Of a stretch of DNA of 64,000 nucleotides, positions 63,024 to 64,000 are shown one piece after another. The notes below the pieces were generated by a model. The model made no database searches. It saw only the letters and a list, made by a program, of their open reading frames with translations, and was not told the origin of the DNA. Origin of the DNA: Alloscardovia venturai (GTDB lineage Bacteria; Actinomycetota; Actinomycetes; Actinomycetales; Bifidobacteriaceae); NCBI RefSeq assembly GCF_042676605.1, contig NZ_JBHTHQ010000011.1:29109-93108 (forward strand), in the 5' to 3' direction. The first letter of the stretch is position 1. Each line of letters starts with the position of its first letter. Both the position numbers and the translations under genes were made by a program.

Positions 63024-64000
63024 ATGTCGCTTTTCGCTAAGCATAAAAGTATGAGAGACAAGATCCGACAAGGTTCACATCGCGCTCTTGCTGGTATCGT
63101 TGTCGCATCAACAATGTTGACAGGATCCGCATTTGCCGCTGGCGGTGCCGGATGGACAGGTGGAAGCACTGGCGGATCTGGCGCATATAAATCGAATACA
63201 TTCTGGGTTACCGATGATAACCTAGGTTCCGCATCAGATAATGAAGCAGTGGTGCGCGCTATCCAATCAGAAGGTGTAGCCATCGGTAGCTCGGCTACCC
63301 GAGAAGCAGCAGCTAGAGCGCAAATTAACGCTGCATTATCGAAGGCTCGTGGTGATTGTGAAACAGAGTATACTGCGCGAGGTGGCACTGGTTCGGCAGA
63401 CTGCCGCATCTGGGGTGTAGGCTTCACCGCAACAACAGCAGGACCAGGAATCACAAAACCAGAATATAACAATACTTCTAGCGCGCAAGCAACTGGCGCT
63501 CAATGGTTATCCGCATGGAACAACGAGACACAGAACGGTACCAGAAAATATAATCACGGCGGTAGCGAATACACAGTGTTTGATGATATTGATTCAGCTA
63601 ATACACTCGCATCATTCGCTGCTCATGGTATGAGTACACCAAATACTGATTTGATTGTTATCGTTCTTGCAAAAGATCAGCCGAAACTGTGGGACTTTAC
63701 CCCTGATAAGTCGTGGGTCAAATACTCTAATGGTAAATGGGCAACCGTTATTGACGCGAAGCATACCAACACCACCGGTGCAGACACTCAAACCATCCTT
63801 GATGGTGACAAGCTCGGCTCCGTGGTTAATGGTAGCTTGGGTGAGAACCTGGGAGACAGCCTAGGCGAGTTCAAACTGGTGGATGATTACACGGCTGCGG
63901 ATTATTTGTGGGATCCAGACATGAGCGATGTGCATGTGTATGCTGCTCCAATCCCTGAGGCTTCCACTACCGTTTCCTCAGTCGATGACATCCTTACTAA
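63024..64000 (+). CDS. large secreted surface protein, N-terminal part (window ends inside)
   Basis: The frame from ATG 63024 stays open for 325 codons to the window edge. The signal peptide is RALAGIVVASTMLTGSAFAAGG, cleaved after Ala about residue 38. A Gly/Thr/Ser-rich linker follows, then FWVTDDNLG, a Cys pair in CETEY and DCRIWGVGF, and no membrane helix so far. It may belong to the VaFE-type surface-anchored adhesins of bifidobacteria; that is a tentative match. AAGGGAG precedes the ATG by 7 bases. Its C-terminus and any sortase motif lie outside the window. Confidence 0.7.
   Translation, partial: MSLFAKHKSMRDKIRQGSHRALAGIVVASTMLTGSAFAAGGAGWTGGSTGGSGAYKSNTFWVTDDNLGSASDNEAVVRAIQSEGVAIGSSATREAAARAQINAALSKARGDCETEYTARGGTGSADCRIWGVGFTATTAGPGITKPEYNNTSSAQATGAQWLSAWNNETQNGTRKYNHGGSEYTVFDDIDSANTLASFAAHGMSTPNTDLIVIVLAKDQPKLWDFTPDKSWVKYSNGKWATVIDAKHTNTTGADTQTILDGDKLGSVVNGSLGENLGDSLGEFKLVDDYTAADYLWDPDMSDVHVYAAPIPEASTTVSSVDDILT

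Noticed and set aside
1..64000. CRISPR arrays, rRNA genes, insertion-sequence transposases, restriction-modification genes
   Set aside because: None seen on reading through. No regularly spaced repeat set or transposase motif was recognised.

Overview
The window looks like chromosome of a member of the Bifidobacteriaceae with moderate GC, closer to Alloscardovia/Scardovia/Gardnerella than to high-GC Bifidobacterium. The evidence is the gene content and order: an mtrA-mtrB-lpqB cluster, a FruEKFG-type sugar ABC operon almost identical in layout to the B. longum fructose system, the actinobacterial block rnc-rpmF-DUF177-sepIVA-coaD, a Rho with an Arg-rich insertion, an orphan GlnR-type regulator, and class III (anaerobic) ribonucleotide reductase. 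The species is not determined. All family names come from reading the translated sequence; no database search was run.

Layout. 1-2.2 kb: end of a class I glutamine amidotransferase and an ABC-F ATPase. 2.3-3.7 kb: a frameshifted small membrane protein and a 5'-nucleotidase. 3.9-8.0 kb: mtrA, mtrB, lpqB, overlapping and translationally coupled. 8.1-13.0 kb: fruE-fruK-fruF-fruG sugar importer, preceded by three 11-bp direct repeats. 13.1-18.4 kb: a very large secreted two-module GH43-type protein interrupted by an in-frame TAG that looks like a Trp-to-stop mutation. 18.6-19.2 kb: YefM-YoeB toxin-antitoxin pair. 19.3-21.8 kb: ilvB-ilvN (both on the minus strand). 22-23.1 kb: Fic protein. 23.3-26.7 kb: rnc, rpmF, DUF177, sepIVA, coaD. 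26.9-30.9 kb: DUF3039, pncB, a Pr6Pr-type membrane protein, rph, rdgB.

30.9-33.8 kb holds the most unusual locus. A consensus promoter overlaps a dyad operator and drives a 14-codon ORF (MSTQAIVIIIGVKK) with a near-perfect Shine-Dalgarno. An attenuator-like hairpin follows, then a fused membrane/ATPase ABC exporter, then a regulator with an ArsR-like winged helix at its C-terminus. The peptide is either a secreted signal/effector or a ribosome-stalling leader peptide.

33.9-42.5 kb: two tRNA genes (Leu-UAG, Thr-CGU), an AAA/DUF4143 ATPase behind strong inverted repeats, pgi, an LTA-synthase-like phosphoglycerol transferase, rho, and chorismate mutase, which contains a parS-like 16-mer. 42.6-48.5 kb (minus strand): glnR, nth, a solute-binding protein, valS. 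48.6-54.0 kb: a membrane protein, ppa, a sortase-anchored adhesin with a probable Cys-Gln thioester domain, adhP. 54.0-57.5 kb: nrdD and nrdG, with two NrdR-box-like sites exactly 31 bp apart and DnaA-box-like sequences upstream. 57.7-59.9 kb: nitroreductase and an MHS-type transporter. 60.3 kb to the window end: an initiator tRNA-Met whose 3' half is overlapped by an XRE gene, then a tyrosine recombinase, a membrane-anchored coiled-coil protein and the start of a large secreted surface protein. This end looks like one edge of an integrated element.
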